The notes under the pieces: generated by a model
Databases searched by the model: none
Told to the model about the DNA's origin: nothing
Seen by the model: the letters and a program-made list of their open reading frames with translations, nothing else
Assembly: GCA_017654935.2 (NCBI GenBank)
Contig: CM065686.1
Span: forward strand, 24,840,496 to 24,904,495
Reading direction: 5' to 3'
From: Phymorhynchus buccinoides
Lineage: Eukaryota > Mollusca > Gastropoda > Neogastropoda > Raphitomidae
Length of the DNA stretch: 64,000 bases
Position numbers and translations under genes: made by a program
Shown: positions 9,254 through 21,835 of the stretch, piece by piece
How positions within the stretch are numbered: position 1 is the stretch's first letter
Layout: every line of letters starts with the position of its first letter

Positions 9254-9599
9254 CCCCTTCTCCTTATTTTTGTATGGATTGTAAGTGGGCCGGCTATATG
9301 CAATATCCGATTATTTCGATAATTTATTTTTAAAACAACTATGGTTGGCACGTGTTACCCCTCTCCCGCCATTTTTATCCTCTTTAATGCGGAAGATAAA
9401 AAAAAGAGTTAGACTTAAGACTTTCCATAGGCTACTAATTCAGTTTATCCGAGCTGAAGCTGGGTTTTATTCTCTGCCCCTTTCTTTTCGCCAAATCAAA
9501 TCAAAATCGAATTCAAACAGGCATTAAAAAACACACTTATTTCGACTGCACTATCCTTACTGATCCCTTTCAAACTTCAACTCTCTCTTTCACCATACA

Positions 9600-10108
9600 A
9601 CAACTATCCCTCCCCCCTCCCCCCTCCCCCCTAAATGATTTATAGGCCTAACTGACAAGTTAGACAAGTCATAGAAAGTTCTCCTTTTCCCCAGGACCAT
9701 CAGAGATTGGAACTCCCTCCTCTCCGAGGCAGTAACATCAGTCTTAGCGGAGGGCTTCAATTCCGGGATCTAAGAAACAACGCCCCCCTCTCCCTTCCCC
9801 CTTCCCCCTATCCTACCCATCCCCTCCTACCCACCCACCAATCCAAACCCTCCCTCCACACACACACCCAGCCTGTGCCCATCACCTACCACTGCCCCCC
9901 CCCCCCCCCCCCCCCCAATTCCCTTCCATACGAACGCCGATCATCCGGGCGGCTATGTTTTTATCTACAGTTCCTGCCTGACCGAAGTCCCCATGTTTTA
10001 TAGCAACAGAACCATCAAATTGATAATGGTGTTTGAGGAGAAAAAGAAGAACTGCGTTTGTTCTTAATTGCTTTTGTAAAGCGCGATGAGCCTGCCCTTT
10101 TGTCTACC

Positions 10109-10160
<52 letters not shown>
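9600..10160 (+). mobile_element. LINE 3'-end fragment with (ATT)n tail
   Basis: The + strand reads RTIRDWNSLLSEAVTS near 9690-9745, the tail of a LINE ORF2. C/T-rich sequence, a 22-base C run (9895-9916), a GTAAAGCGC stretch near 10076 and an (ATT)n run (10109-10160) follow. The ATT run resembles the 3' tails of the minus-strand LINEs at 41820 and 47428. Upstream sequence is too degraded to read. Confidence 0.5.
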
Positions 10161-10164
<4 letters not shown>

Positions 10165-10355
10165 TTAGAATTGTTCTCAAAACAGATGTCAGATACCCAC
10201 CGTTGACAGTCAAGAGCAGTAAGTAATAAAATAAGGAGACATTAACAAAGTCAAAGGGCACTTGAAAGACTGGATTCATTTAAAGTTACCATCAGTCAAC
10301 AGATTGGAGGACAGTGGCAGAACTGGTGGGTAGTGATGGGATTAGTGAACGGCTA

Positions 10356-10492
10356 CCGTAATCAGGAGTGTGTCTTACACAGTCAACACGGGTAGTAGTA
10401 TGTCAATTAGACTAAACTCTCAACATGATTGGATGCTTAGTCCAGTTGACATACTGTTACTACCCCAGTTGACTACGCACTCATGATTATGG
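10356..10492. mobile_element. 137-bp MITE, TA-flanked
   Basis: Imperfect inverted repeats of about 57 bp each (CCGTAATCAGGAGTG at the left; the right end reads CACTCATGATTATGG) are flanked by TA on both sides (10354-10355, 10493-10494). The TA duplication suggests a Tc1/mariner-type transposase. Confidence 0.75.
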
Positions 10493-10918
10493 TATCAGAT
10501 GTCACCAGTTAGCAGATTAGCGGAAACTGACACGATTAGAGGACAGTGATTGGATTAATGGGACAGACATCAAGGATTAGCAGTCTCGTGCACAGTGACT
10601 AGATTGTAGTGAGCACTTAATCACAAAAACAAACATTGCCTTTTGATAAAACAACAAAGTATGATATGAGCACGAGTGCAATAAAGAAGTGTAGGCTCAC
10701 AAGAACCATGTGACTGCAAAGGAGCAGGGCCCATATAAAGAGCATTGTGACACCCAATGTCCAGTTGATCATTGGATTCCCCTGGATTGATGACGTGATA
10801 AAACGCAGTAGTGAGTGGGACATATTGTGGGAGCAACAGTTTGTTCATGTGCTGAGTATATCTGCGACGTTCTGGGGTTAAGAAAGGTATTAAAAAAAAG
10901 AAGAAAGTTCATAACTTG

Positions 10919-11629
10919 ATGAAAGGAAAAGAAAATTTAATCATGACTGAAATACTCAAACCAGTCTTTAAGGACACCACCGCCACCATCAGTGACGAAA
11001 ACAGTACGAGTCAAAGACTGGCTGAAAAATCCCTGAACTTTCTGTTGGACACAGTGACGACGCCACAGTGCAACTGGGAATTGGAGGCGGGAGAAAATGT
11101 TCAGGGGGGCATGGTCTGGAGTCGCCACACTGAGGATTATGGCAAAATCTTCAAACTGGAGGCAGTGGTGGAGATGGATGCCGAGAGGCTGTGGAAGGCC
11201 CTGACCCACAACATCAGCACCTCTCCCGCGTGGAACCCCACCCTGGAGGAGTGCAGGACAGTGGAGGTGACCAGTGGCGATACAGACATTGTCCACATTG
11301 TCACTCATGGGGTGAGAGGTCTGGTGTCCAGCAGGGACTTCGTCAACCTCCGCCACTGGGGCGTCACACAAGGCCTGTATCTGACGGCCTGTCATGGTGT
11401 GGACCATCAGCAAGTACCCCCTGTGTCCACCCATGTCAGGGGCTTTCAGGGTCCAGGGGGATGGGCGTTTAAGGCTTTGGAGGATGAGCCTAGGAAATGC
11501 CTGTTCACCTGGATCATGAATGTGGACTTGAAGGGGTGGATACCCCAACGCCTAGTGGATCGAGCGTCAAAGAACGTGATGTTGGATTTTGTATATTATT
11601 TACGTCAACATGCCTGTGATATTCACTGA
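10919..11629 (+). CDS. StAR-related lipid transfer (START) domain protein, intronless
   Basis: The open frame from ATG 10919 to TGA 11627-11629 gives 236 residues; an inner ATG at 10943 is also possible. About residues 25-235 form one whole START domain, the helix-grip fold that carries a single sterol or lipid. Landmarks are KIFKLEAVVEMDAERLWKAL, AWNPTLEECRTV, GLVSSRDFVNLRHWG, GGWAFKALEDEPRKCLFTWI and the C-terminal helix MNVDLKGWIPQRLVDRASKN. The DLKGW signature near the end points to the StAR/STARD3 branch. No signal peptide, transit peptide or MENTAL membrane domain is seen. No splice sites interrupt the domain, so this is either a retrocopy or a single large exon. AATAAA occurs at 12070. 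A decayed copy of its last 160 bp lies downstream. Expression is unknown. Confidence 0.85.
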   Translation: MKGKENLIMTEILKPVFKDTTATISDENSTSQRLAEKSLNFLLDTVTTPQCNWELEAGENVQGGMVWSRHTEDYGKIFKLEAVVEMDAERLWKALTHNISTSPAWNPTLEECRTVEVTSGDTDIVHIVTHGVRGLVSSRDFVNLRHWGVTQGLYLTACHGVDHQQVPPVSTHVRGFQGPGGWAFKALEDEPRKCLFTWIMNVDLKGWIPQRLVDRASKNVMLDFVYYLRQHACDIH

Positions 11630-11763
11630 CTGATTAGTGAAACGTCAACGGCATCAATGTTTTACGAATGATCGTGCATTGTGCTTTATTTGCTTGTATT
11701 GTTCATTTCCGTAAAGTAATGGTACATGTGAGCGGCATTGTGCTTTTTTGTGATAACGTGAGA

Positions 11764-11925
11764 ATGGAGGGTGAGCTTAGGAAATGCCTGTTCACCAGGT
11801 TCATGAACGTGAACTTGAAGGGATAGATTCCATGGCGTCATGTGGACCAAACGTAGTGTTAGCCTACATTGGAATTTGTCTAGGTTTTTTTTGCGTCAAC
11901 GTGTATATGATGTTTATTGAGATAT
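11764..11925 (+). pseudogene. Decayed tandem copy of the START gene 3' end
   Basis: The sequence repeats 11487-11629 with many changes. GAGCTTAGGAAATGCCTGTT and the following MNVNLKG codons are clear; then TAG replaces the Trp codon of the LKGW motif, and frameshifts follow. Only the 3' end was duplicated, about 280 bp downstream of the original. Confidence 0.8.
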
Positions 11926-12069
11926 GAACCATCAATATGTGAAGGAATCTTCTAACGTGAAACAATATGTGCTTTGTATTGTTTAAAAAAAGAAAAGAAT
12001 ATAGCGATGGCGTTTAATTCATGCTTAATTGATACAAGTATGTGGTGTTTAATTAGCCTACAATACACA

Positions 12070-12075
12070 AATAAA
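12070..12075 (+). promoter_or_regulatory. Possible polyadenylation signal AATAAA
   Basis: It lies about 440 bp after the START stop codon, beyond the decayed copy. It could end a START transcript, but the sequence alone cannot prove use. Confidence 0.3.
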
Positions 12076-12535
12076 CGTATGGTAAGTAACATGTACTTGC
12101 TTAGCATAATAATGGTGTGTGAAAATTCATTGATTTTAATTTAGATTTACTTATCATTTTTTGTGTCCATTTTGGTGTTCTGACCAGCAAGCATGAAACT
12201 AGGATCCTCAGAAACCCACACCACGGGTTATTATTAACAGAAGCTAGGTTGCCTCCCTTGGACCATGGACATTTTGCTATCCAGCCACTCTCACTCTAAA
12301 ATTATGAGGATTTAAAAAAATGTTTATGTGTTTGCGTGTTTATTTGTTTTCAAAATTCAATTGTTATTCTGTAATAATGGAGTTAGCAGCATTGGATTTA
12401 GTCTGACACCATTTAGCTTCAGTGGTGATTAAGTAATTTCAGCAGATTCAAGTATTGTGAACGTCATGTACAATAACAGAGGGAGGGAGAGGGGTGGGAG
12501 GGAGGGAGAGGGGTGGGCGTGAGAGGGAGAGGGGT

Positions 12536-12831
<296 letters not shown>

Positions 12832-13119
12832 TTCAGTATCAAAGTAGTTTATTCATTAAGTATGTCTTCATTAGTTTGTTGAAAGTTGATGGTCTTTTGA
12901 CTATTTTTAAGTAAGCTGGCAGGTTATACCAGTAGGTTGCGTGGAGTTGGAATTATTAGTTTTTGTAAATGCCTGTAACTGTTGATCGAAAAGCAAGCTA
13001 TCAAAGACAGTGGAGCATTTCCGGTCATTATGTTGTGCGTCATCACTGCTTTAATGATGTCCTGGTTTTAAAAATAAACTAAACTGTTTTATTGGGTGTG
13101 GATACAGTCATATACACTG

Positions 13120-13307
<188 letters not shown>

Positions 13308-13390
13308 ATCTTTATTAGAGCATGAATCAGCTACAACTCAGTCCACGAAGAACTAAAATTTGGAATGTCAGTTGCCTTGTGAAAAAAATG

Positions 13391-13432
13391 GTCCACGTGA
13401 AGAACGGAGACGTGAAGAACTTCACGGAGACG
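13391..13432. repeat. Isolated units of the 15-bp minisatellite
   Basis: GTGAAGAACGGAGACGTGAA followed by a broken repeat ending GGAGACGTG matches the unit of the array at 14230-14900, about 800 bp away. Confidence 0.8.
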
Positions 13433-13784
13433 TGTCTTCTTCTTCGCCTCAGGCAGCCAACTTCATCACGTTGAAGATTCTGCTGCACTTTAGGGGGTAG
13501 TACGAAAAGGACAGAAAATAAGTTCAGCAAAAACAGGGTAGAAAGTCAACTGATGAGATAGTATGGGGAGAATATAGAGCCAAAGTGGTCGGGAATAATT
13601 TAAGTATTTTTAGGTACTCCGTTTGCTATGTAGAAGGATAATAATTTTATGATAGATTTAACATTTAATGGGGAAAGAAGAAGAAGAAGAAGAAAAAGGA
13701 AAGGAAAAAAAAGTGTGAGATGCTGAGAGGGAAAGACGAGTTAAAAGTAATACACGACCGTTTAATGCCCTGGTCTAGCCAGAG

Positions 13785-13990
13785 ACACCCGGGCCCCACA
13801 TGATGCATGTAGAGTGTGTCATGCACGACCGTTACTTGGGCCCCACATGATGCATGCAAAGGAGTAGGGGACATGTGTGTCAGTAGGTCGCACATGTTGC
13901 ATGCAGAGGAGGACCACAGACCTTTCACAGTATCTAGGCAAGACCAATCCGGCTACCGTAGCGGCCCCCGGGGTCGAACCCCGACCGGCA
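13785..13990. repeat. Small direct repeats and a B-box-like palindrome
   Basis: GGGCCCCACATGATGCATG occurs at about 13791 and 13839. GGGGTCGAACCCC near 13971 resembles a Pol III B box, but no A box or tRNA fold could be assembled. A G run lies at 14043-14059. Confidence 0.5.
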
Positions 13991-14229
13991 CAGCTCCTGC
14001 CTTTCATTTACCACTACTTTGATCTATGGCCCCTAATACCTAGGGGGGGGGGGGGGGGGAGGTGACTGAGGCAGGGTGGTTTGGTGGAGGTGTTTATGGA
14101 GAGATGTTTTGAATACCTCCAATGTCGGGGTGGTGGCAACTTGCTGAGGTAGGCTGTTCCATTGCGGGATAGTGTGAGGAAAGAATGTGGTTTTACGATA
14201 TGGGTTCTATGACTGGGAATGTCATAGGC

Positions 14230-14900
14230 GGCAGAGTGTGACGTGTAGAACGGAGACGTGTAGAACGGAGACGTGTAGAACGGAGACGTGAAGAACGGAG
14301 ACGTGAAGAACGGAGACGTGAAGAACGGAGACGTGTAGAACGGAGACGTGTAGAACGGAGACGTGAAGAACAGAGACGTGAAGAACAGAGAGACGTGAAG
14401 AACAGAGACGTGAAGAACAGAGAGACGTGAAGAACAGAGACGTGAAGAACAGAGACGTGAAGAACGGAGACGTGAAGAACGGAGACGTGTAGAACGGAGA
14501 CGCGAAGAACAGAGACGTGAAGAACAGAGACGTGAAGAACGGAGACGTGAAGAACAGAGACGTGAAGAATGGAGACGTGAAGAATGGAGACGTGAAGAAC
14601 GGAGACGTGAAGAACAGAGACGTGAAGAACGGAGACGTGAAGAACGGAGACGTGAAGAACGGAGACGTGAAGAACAGAGACGTGAAGAACGGAGACGTGA
14701 AGAACAGAGACGTGAAGAACGGAGACGTGAAGAACGGAGACGTGAAGAACGGAGACGTGAAGAACGGAGACGTGAAGAACGGAGACGTGAAGAACGGAGA
14801 CGTGAAGAACAGAGACGTGTAGAACGGAGACGTGAAGAACGGAGACGTGAAGAACGGAGACGTGAAGAACGGAGACGTGAAGAACGGAGACGTGTAGAAC
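14230..14900. repeat. 15-bp minisatellite, about 45 units
   Basis: The unit is GACGTGAAGAACGGA with variants (GTGTAGA, AACAGAG). Because 15 is a multiple of 3, several frames on both strands stay open and read as five-residue repeats. A (TG)n run (14901-14926) follows. Confidence 0.97.
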
Positions 14901-15009
14901 GTGTGTGTGTGTGTGTGTGTGTGTGTAAGAAACACTGTGAGAGTAGTTTGTCCTCGGCCATGAAGTGAAACGAGGACGTATGCTTTTATTCGTGCCTTTC
15001 AGTGTTTAA

Positions 15010-15579
15010 AGGGGCACCCTGACGAATGCGTTTTTGTAAGAAACACGTCGAGATCACCAGGAAAACACCATTTACAGAGATTGCAACACTCCCTTTGCTC
15101 TGGTTTTCTATAAATCAAAACCGTCAAATCGGCGATTCCTCCTTGGCGGAGGTGTTGGAAGTCAAATTCTTTCACCCAAAGAGATGGCGTGTGTCGGCTC
15201 TTTTCTAATGGCCGCCTGAGTTTAGACCAAATCGTTAGCACGAAATTTTCGCAATACAAATCTTTTTATTTTATTAGGCCTATTTTTAATTTGCTACACA
15301 GTTTATCTAAAGGAGTTTGGCTCACAACGAAGGAAATAGCTCCAATTCGTTTTACTGCGCTGCAAAAAACGAAAATGTTTCAACCACAATGGAATTGGCC
15401 TCCACCCACCCATCCAAAATGGCTACTCGCTCTGGCATCTCCGCCAAGGAGGAATCGCCGTTGTGACAGTTTGATTTATAGGAAACCAGAGCAAAGTGAG
15501 TGTTCCGATCCTTGAAAAGGCTGTCTTTCTGGTGATCTCGACGTGCTTCTTACAAAATCTCACAGGGCAGGGTCCTCCT
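15010..15579. mobile_element. Inverted-repeat element, TTAA-flanked
   Basis: Left (15010-15150) and right (15440-15579) arms are inverted copies of about 140 bp. Shared blocks include CACGTCGAGATCACCAG, TTTGCTCTGGTTT and GGCGATTCCTCCTTGGCGGA. Both ends lie in TTTAAA, so a TTAA duplication (15006-15009, 15580-15583) is likely. The middle has no coding content. TTAA points to a piggyBac- or Kolobok-type transposase. Confidence 0.75.
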
Positions 15580-15584
15580 TTAAA

Positions 15585-16370
<786 letters not shown>

Positions 16371-16574
16371 CTAAGGAGTATGGGGGGGCGGAAATATTTA
16401 TACGAGTACTAAGGCCTATGAACAGAGTAGATTTCCATGAGCACATACTGATACATGTACATACGCACACGTTGTTACACAATAGCAGCATTGCTCAGCA
16501 AACACACACACATAAGTGTAATCTTAATTGGATTAAATTACATTTAACACAATAAAAACCATGTTCTCCCAACA

Positions 16575-17484
<910 letters not shown>

Positions 17485-17600
17485 TACAGTAGACTTCGGA
17501 TAAGACGACCACCCTACGGACCATTGAAAAAAGGACGATTTATCCGAGGGTCGATTTATCCCGTCTTCGGATAATTCAACCTTTTCTGCTACCTTTTGCC
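17485..17600 (+). mobile_element. Possible pogo/Tigger-type terminal fragment
   Basis: TACAGTAGACTTCGGATAAG resembles the ends of pogo/Tigger elements, and related words (TTATCCGAGGG, CTTCGGATAA) follow. A matching right end was not found. Confidence 0.35.
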
Positions 17601-17689
17601 AGTCTGGAGCCATAGGGAAGTTCTCCACCGACTACAAAGCAAGATCAGAACACCCACATGAAAATAGTCAACTTTTCTGATACCGGGCC

Positions 17690-17885
17690 GTGCTGCAGGC
17701 ACTTGGCAAGCCAAGAAACGCAGAGCTGGACAGCCTTTCCTCATCCTTACAGACTATTCAGCAGTCCACTGAGAAAGCAGTCATCCAGTGGATTCCCTCT
17801 CACTGCGACATAAAGGCAACGAGGAAGCAGATAGCAGACCTGTTTACTCTACTCTTTTCGAGTAGTGTTCTACTCAATTTGGACC
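17690..17885 (+). pseudogene. LINE RNase H fragment
   Basis: The + strand reads VLQALGKPRNAELDSLSSSL then VIQWIPSHCDIKATRKQIAD. This is the end of a non-LTR retrotransposon RNase H, in which WIPSHC is the characteristic block. Nothing else of the element is readable next to it. Confidence 0.65.
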
Positions 17886-17889
17886 TCTA

Positions 17890-18101
17890 GGGGAAGACGG
17901 GGTAAAAAGCGCATGGGCGGGTAAGAAGCCCACCCCAATTATCTCATGAAATAAAGACAATTCAGTCAAATTTGCCCATGAGACGATGCTAGACATTAAC
18001 GCTCGTCTCATGGGCAAAATGAGACTGAAATTTGCTTCATTTCATGAGATAATTGGGGTGGGCTTCTTACCCGCCCATGCGCTTTTTACCCCGTCTTCCC
18101 C
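17890..18101. mobile_element. MITE family A, copy 1 (palindromic, TA-flanked)
   Basis: Almost the whole 212 bp is one imperfect palindrome. Ends are GGGGAAGACGGGGTAAAAAG and its complement, with TA at 17888-17889 and 18102-18103. The Tc1/mariner-like TA duplication and lack of coding sequence define it as a MITE. Other copies are at 26770, 56602 and 57888. Confidence 0.9.
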
Positions 18102-18494
18102 TACTATTCTTCAAAACTGAAAAAAAGCTCTTTAATTCTTGATTACTACTCATTTTCAGTGAACATTATTTGATGGTTTAATGAATAAAACTACACATTG
18201 TGCACCAATACTACTCATTTCAGCTATCCAGACTACTCAAGACTTGTGTAGAGGGTAAACGGGTCTGGAGGCAGGCTTGCAAAAGAGGGAGGAAAGCAGC
18301 AGCAAGACGGCAAACGAGTTAATTATGACGAAGCAAAAGCCATTATAAAATAGAAGTTGAGGAGAAGATGGCCACAACGCCAACCAAACCGCTGTGCCAG
18401 TGATGCCTACAACCACCTCTCCAGACAAGACCATTATGGCAAGGCTGAGGACTGAACAATCCAGACTCATGCATCACATGCTTACAAAATTCCA

Positions 18495-18522
18495 TTATTA
18501 TTATTATTATTATTATTATTAC
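18495..18522. repeat. (ATT)n microsatellite
   Basis: Nine ATT units. Confidence 0.9.
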
Positions 18523-18629
18523 TAAATATTAGTGCATTTAGCACGCTTAATTAATTTAATTCCCCAGGCGTTTACAATATAAAACTAGAGTACTTGCGTA
18601 AACTGACCCAGTCGCGACACACGCTTGCA

Positions 18630-18670
18630 CCCCTAACCCTAACCCTAATCTTAACCTAAACCTTTAACCG
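18630..18670. repeat. Interstitial telomere-like (CCCTAA)n, degenerate
   Basis: CCCTAACCCTAACCCTAA and decayed units follow GCTTGCAC. It sits next to a common repeat (18690-18830) that ends in CAGACAGA and TTGTTG runs. It is too short and too internal to be a telomere. Confidence 0.7.
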
Positions 18671-18959
18671 CTAACCCGATTTTGCTCAAATTCGAACTTG
18701 TCCAAGCTTTTGACCCCTAGTATCCACCTGTAAAGTTTCATTTTGATATATCCAAGCGTTCTCGAGTTATCGCTGTCACAGACAAACAAACAAACAGACA
18801 GACAGACAAACAAACATTTGTTGTTGTTGTTGAAGCACACTGATAACTCTATGTGAGGCCATTTTACACCGAAATATGCATTTTGAGCAAATTTGAACAC
18901 GGACGGACGGACGGACCAAGTGAAAACAATACCAGCTTCGCTTCGCGACTGGTAAATAT

Positions 18960-19400
18960 AATATACACATACAACACCACATGTTAAAGAATGGGAAATA
19001 AAAATTACACAAACACCCAAAGACGGTCAGACAAACAGACACAGAATTACACACATACACGCGTGCGAGCGCGCGCACACTCATGTACATACACACGTGG
19101 ACACACACTCACACAGATAACTATATGCGCTCACCAAGCGCAGACGTCCACTCTCAGACATGCACACACCAAGTTATGAAGGAATGAATTAGTAGTTATT
19201 TAGGAAACAGATGAGTTTTGAGATGGCGTTTGAATGTGGGCAGAGAGGATTATCTGAGAGAGTGAGGCAACTGATTCCAAGTAACAGGAGCTTGATAGGA
19301 AAAAGAGCGTTGACCATAGGTTTTAGTGCGGACAGTGGGGATACAATAGAGACGGGTGTCAGATGAGGAAGACTTTGGAATTGGAATTCATTGGAATACA
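18960..19400 (-). pseudogene. LINE 3' end with CA-rich flank, copy 1
   Basis: On the - strand, around 19380-19190, the reading is YGQRSFSYQAPVTWNQLPHS with frame changes. This is the ORF2 end also seen at 42540 and 48123. On its 3' side (19010-19180) lies degenerate CA-rich sequence, the same arrangement as the other two copies. Confidence 0.6.
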
Positions 19401-20030
19401 AAATTGGAATTAATTGGAAATCACTTTGAAAATAATAAACGCGCCCTGCATTCTGAAAAACAGAAGCTTGTGTGTTCGTGCTACTGCATTTGAAAAATGA
19501 ACTTCGGGCGTCTTTGAATGGTAGGTTGTGTGTGTTATTGCATGTTAGTTTGCGCATAGCCTTGTAGGTCTCTGCATTTTGAAAATGGTTGCTTGCGCGC
19601 ATGCTATTCCACTTGAAAATGCTACTTTGCGCGTGGTTTGTACTTTGATTGATAACTCGTGTGTCACAATCTGGGAGGAATGCAATCGTGAAGTTTCTAT
19701 TTGAAATTGAAACAAAATATCACCCGAAACCCCACATTATTATGATTATTGAATACAATCTATACTTGCTCCGAGGACCGTAAGAATTTAAACGTGCATG
19801 TTAAGTGTGCAAAACTAACACCATTTTTGAACCAGTTCTCCATCAAACGTGGTTTGTAGGCCGATGTTTATTTGTACATATATCTCTTGATGAATTTGGG
19901 GTCACTGAGACACGTAATTCCTTCAACAATGTTGAAGAAAAGGACATAAAACCCGAAAGTTGACACAGAGTTTGCGAAATATAGTTGGTGGTTCTCAAGA
20001 CATATACATACGTACAGGTAGTACACCAAT
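19400..20030. other. Interval without recognised features
   Basis: No gene or RNA was recognised. Short direct-repeat traces (for example GCATTTTGAAAATG-like words) occur near 19480-19620. Confidence 0.45.
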
Positions 20031-20039
20031 AATTTCTAT

Positions 20040-20245
20040 ACGAAGTTTGATACTTTGACCCCCTCCCCCACCCCCCGGGGGATACTGGGGGATCTTCCGT
20101 ACAAATAGTTCCCCCACCTTCTGGAAGTTCTGTGCTTGTAACTTCCTCTAATCTGTCTCTCTCTTTGACTCTGCCTTTTTCCTTGCTTCGTGTCATCTAC
20201 TACCTTTCTGACTTATTGGCCCATTCTCCTGCCTTTCTTCCAAAA
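20040..20245 (-). repeat. Interspersed repeat D, copy 1
   Basis: It is the inverted match of 35735-35945. Shared blocks include CCCCCACCTTCTGGAAGTTC and TGTGCTTGTAAC. It has no coding content and its class is unknown. Confidence 0.7.
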
Positions 20246-20494
20246 CAATCTTACATATAGGCTTAGTTTTTTTCCTTTGAGCTCCTCCGAAATCGGAAAG
20301 TGTCGGCTGAATAGGAGACCAGTGAAAACGGACACATACGTACCCATTGTGGCCATATGACCTGGGAACGCAGAAGAGGAAGAAGATACTTTGACCCCCT
20401 CCCATCCCCTTACAACACCAAATCTAATGATAAGTAAAACCAGACATTTATGTATCTTTTTTTTCGGAGAAAATACTTTTCAAAGTGTGTGTAA

Positions 20495-20710
20495 AACCTA
20501 ATACATTGATGCCCTAAACTCAATTCAATAAATTCCAAAATCTAATACGTTGATGTCCTAACATTCCATAAACTCAATTCAATAAACTCCAAAATCTAAT
20601 AATACATTGATGTCTTAACACTTCCATACTCAACCCAATAAACCCAATTCAAACTCAATTCAAATCAAAACCTAACAGGTTGATGTCCTAACATTCCATA
20701 GACTATCACC
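20495..20710. repeat. Tandem repeat of about 65-70 bp, 3-4 units
   Basis: Units share TTGATGTCCTAACATTCCAT and CTCAATTCAATAAA with substitutions and length changes. Confidence 0.75.
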
Positions 20711-20819
20711 CACGTCTGTTCTTTTCTTTTTACTAACATTTAAACAAGAAGACTCACAAACATACAAACAGACCAACAACGACGAACATTGAAACTTTCT
20801 CACGCGGAGGTAATTGTTA

Positions 20820-20965
20820 GTCGTGTTGGGTTGGATTTTTTTCATACTAGAGAAGCCTTGCCCAGGGGACATCCTCCTCTTTCGGCCAATAGGACTTGAG
20901 CACAGCTGGCGTCGGGGAAGGTCCCCAAAGGCCATGTAATCCTCTTGGCTGAAGCACTAAGAGGC
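20820..20965 (-). repeat. Interspersed repeat E, copy 1
   Basis: It matches 52515-52650 on the opposite strand. GGTCCCCAAAGGCCA and TTGCCCAGGG are shared blocks. Class unknown. Confidence 0.7.
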
Positions 20966-21282
20966 CAATCCAAATTCCCCCGAATTAGAGGAGCCATAGT
21001 TGTCACAAAACGGTAACATTAATGTACCTTGATTTTCCATTACCGAGCAAGATCATTTATTGTACAGTTCTCGCCTGTTACTATTTTCCGCAACCTCAGC
21101 TAATGTCAGCCAGTGATAAAAGCCTCTTGACTAATAGTAATGTTAATGTGGTAGTGAATGAAAGCGAACTATACCATGGAAGGCCATTAGGCCAGCTGTC
21201 ACATAGTGTGGATGACTTGCGAGTTCTCTCTCTCATTAATTAATAGCCTGCAACTTAACAGGCAACATCTGTGTGTGCTGTG

Positions 21283-21616
21283 CAGGGCCGGACCTACAGG
21301 GGGGCTTAGGGCCCCCACCCTTTTTCCTAAAAAAATAAAATAAAAATAATGTCGCCGCAGCTACATTTCCTCGCGGGCTATACCTAGCACTCACCAGCAC
21401 CACCAGTTGATAGGTTCTTAATGGTTCAAAACATGTTTCAATAGGGGTATGAACAGTAATGGCATTAGTCCTTTATTTCATGCCCAGATTGCACTATTTT
21501 GCTTCTCGGATATAAACATTTTCCGGGGGAGCATGCCCCCGGACCCCTCTAGGGTCCTGGTGCTTTGCACCTTCGCTGAATTAGCCCCCACCCCTTAAAA
21601 ATTTAGGTCCGGCCCT

Positions 21617-21617
<1 letters not shown>
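21283..21617. mobile_element. hAT-like non-autonomous DNA transposon
   Basis: It opens CAGGGCCGGACCTA and closes TAGGTCCGGCCCTG, a 14-bp perfect inverted repeat. Inside are GGGGAGCATGCCCCCGGACC and other G/C blocks typical of such elements, and no coding frame. A flanking 8-bp duplication is unclear because the right side runs into (GT)n. hAT is assigned from the CAGGG terminal type. Confidence 0.7.
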
Positions 21618-21655
<38 letters not shown>

Positions 21656-21735
21656 GCGTGCGTGCGTGCGTGCGTGCGTGCGTACGTGCGCGCGCGTGTG
21701 TATGTGTGTGCGAGCGCGCGTGTGCGAGTGTTTAC
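21618..21735. repeat. (TG)n/(CG)n microsatellite
   Basis: TG repeats pass into CGTG and CGCG units. Confidence 0.9.
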
Positions 21736-21835
21736 TTGTATGTTTGCGTAATATTTTCTTATTATTATTTTGTGACGTAGGGAAGAGGCAATGTTTACTC
21801 TGACTGGAGACAATCTTTATATTAAAAGGCAAGTG

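Noticed and set aside
10916..10921. START gene beginning at TTG 10916
   Set aside because: TTG is an unlikely start in animals. ATG at 10919 follows at once.
13960..13990. tRNA gene or SINE at GGGGTCGAACCCC
   Set aside because: Only a B-box-like palindrome is present. No A box or cloverleaf could be found.
14014..14961. Long - strand frames reading SSRLR or FFTSP repeats
   Set aside because: These are frames of the 15-bp minisatellite and need not be coding.
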